From an uncultured Campylobacterales bacterium (GTDB taxonomy: Bacteria > Campylobacterota > Campylobacteria > Campylobacterales > Arcobacteraceae), in assembly GCA_947494995.1 (NCBI GenBank), contig CANLWY010000001.1, forward strand, positions 372,001 through 436,000: 64,000 nucleotides of DNA, read 5' to 3'. Position numbers and translations under genes: made by a program. The notes beneath the pieces were generated by a model, which was given only the letters and a program-made list of their open reading frames with translations, did no database searches and was not told where the DNA came from. Below are positions 63,212 through 64,000 of this stretch, piece by piece (positions within the stretch are counted from its first letter, which is position 1; every line of letters starts with the position of its first letter).

Positions 63212-64000
63212 TTGCAAAAAGTAATTAAAGATTATATAGAAAAAGTTTTAGAAAAAGAGGTCGTTTTAGAAAAACCTAAAGATATCTCTTTAGGTCATTT
63301 TGCAACGCCTGTTGCTTTCTCTTTAGCAAAAGAGTTTAGAAAATCTCCACTGATTATTGCAGAGGAGTTAGCTTTAAAGTTTAATGATTCTGAAATATTT
63401 GAAAAAGTTGAAGCTGTAAAAGGTTTTATAAACTTCAAATTATCAAATGGTTTTTTAGAGAAGTTATCTAAAGAAGCATTAAGTCTTGGTGAGAATTTTG
63501 CTAAAGAGGATACAAAAAAAGAGTCAATTCTTTTAGAGTATGTTTCTGCAAATCCAACTGGACCTTTACATATTGGACATGCACGAGGAGCAATCCTTGG
63601 TGATGCACTTGCTCGTGTAGGTAAACATCTTGGGTTTGAGATTACACGAGAGTATTATGTAAATGATGCTGGTGCTCAAATGGATATGTTAGGTCTTTCT
63701 GTATCTTTAGCTGGACGAGATTTCGTTTTAAATGAAGATGTGGACTATCCAGAAACTTACTATAGAGGCGACTATTTAATTGATATTGCCAAAAAAATCT
63801 ATGAACTTCATGGAGCAGATATTTTCCATGATGAGACAAGATTTAGAGAAATGGCAGTCTTCGCAAAAGATATTGTTATTGAAATCATTACTAATGATTT
63901 AAAAGATGCTGGAATAGAGTTTGATAATTTTGTTTCAGAGGCTTCTTTATATGATGCTTGGTTAGATACAAAAAAAGTACTTCTAGATAATGGTTCTTTA
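63212..64000 (+). CDS. argS: Arginyl-tRNA synthetase (3' end outside window)
   Basis: The first 263 codons are present. The N-terminal ArgRS domain is followed by the class I signature SANPTGPLHIGHARGAI (HIGH motif, about residues 112-128) and REYYVNDAGAQMDMLG. It charges tRNA-Arg. The start is TTG 63212, which has AGAGATAA upstream, and begins MQKVIKDYIEKVLEKEV when read as methionine. It is cotranscribed with tatA. The frame stays open to the window edge. Confidence 0.93.
   Translation, partial: MQKVIKDYIEKVLEKEVVLEKPKDISLGHFATPVAFSLAKEFRKSPLIIAEELALKFNDSEIFEKVEAVKGFINFKLSNGFLEKLSKEALSLGENFAKEDTKKESILLEYVSANPTGPLHIGHARGAILGDALARVGKHLGFEITREYYVNDAGAQMDMLGLSVSLAGRDFVLNEDVDYPETYYRGDYLIDIAKKIYELHGADIFHDETRFREMAVFAKDIVIEIITNDLKDAGIEFDNFVSEASLYDAWLDTKKVLLDNGSL

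Overview
The window looks like a chromosome segment of an Arcobacter-type member of the Campylobacterota. It is AT-rich, genes are tightly packed, -10 boxes read TATAAT, and the flanks carry a phenylacetate catabolic cluster, a siroheme nitrite reductase, a NasA-type nitrate reductase with a fused FeS/DmsC partner, an nrtA-type transporter, purC-purS-purQ, tatA and argS. The genus is inferred from gene content; no rRNA is present to confirm it.

Layout. Positions 1-4060 hold paaG-like, paaF-like, paaN, paaY and a hot-dog thioesterase. A tRNA-Arg(UCG) gene lies at 4195-4271. Its 3' part is repeated at 32033-32074, and the two copies bracket a 27.8 kb integrated mobilizable element. The element has a tyrosine integrase next to its right end, a MOBP-type relaxase, MobC-like and ribbon-helix-helix proteins, a VirD4/TraG coupling protein, two J-domain proteins, and accessory genes. 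The accessory genes include a C5-methyltransferase / double-GHKL ATPase / receiver-HEPN operon, a VGRD-motif operon with a phosphoesterase, an HNH protein, and an AAA ATPase/HTH pair. No VirB-type secretion genes are visible, so it would need a helper.

The most unusual finding is inside this element. Five stretches that look empty under the standard code (11971-12405, 13001-13333, 14364-15956, 19320-20216, 27228-28790) open into full-length genes if TGA is read as glycine, as in translation table 25 used by Absconditabacteria (SR1) and Gracilibacteria (BD1-5). About 60 in-frame TGA codons fall at glycine-like positions, while tryptophan stays TGG. The serine recombinase at 27228-28790 is decisive, because its TGA codons fall on conserved family glycines. 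Standard-code genes rich in GGN glycine codons lie between them, so the element is a mosaic of two genetic codes. No tRNA with a UCA anticodon was found here, so in a standard-code host these genes would be cut short.

Other structure in the element: paired TGCCACCT sites near both ends, six ATTCCGAAATTT-like repeats phased at 22 bp upstream of the AAA ATPase gene, and a 53 bp imperfect inverted repeat near the mobilization genes.

Right of the element are a NERD-domain gene broken by a stop codon, a lipoprotein, a ketopantoate reductase-like protein, glucokinase, a PLD-helicase fusion, a histidine kinase whose start appears out of frame at a run of eight A, truD, the nitrite/nitrate assimilation genes (44035-55672), a BamB/YfgM-like pair, ctpA, purine genes, plsC, crcB, tatA and the start of argS.
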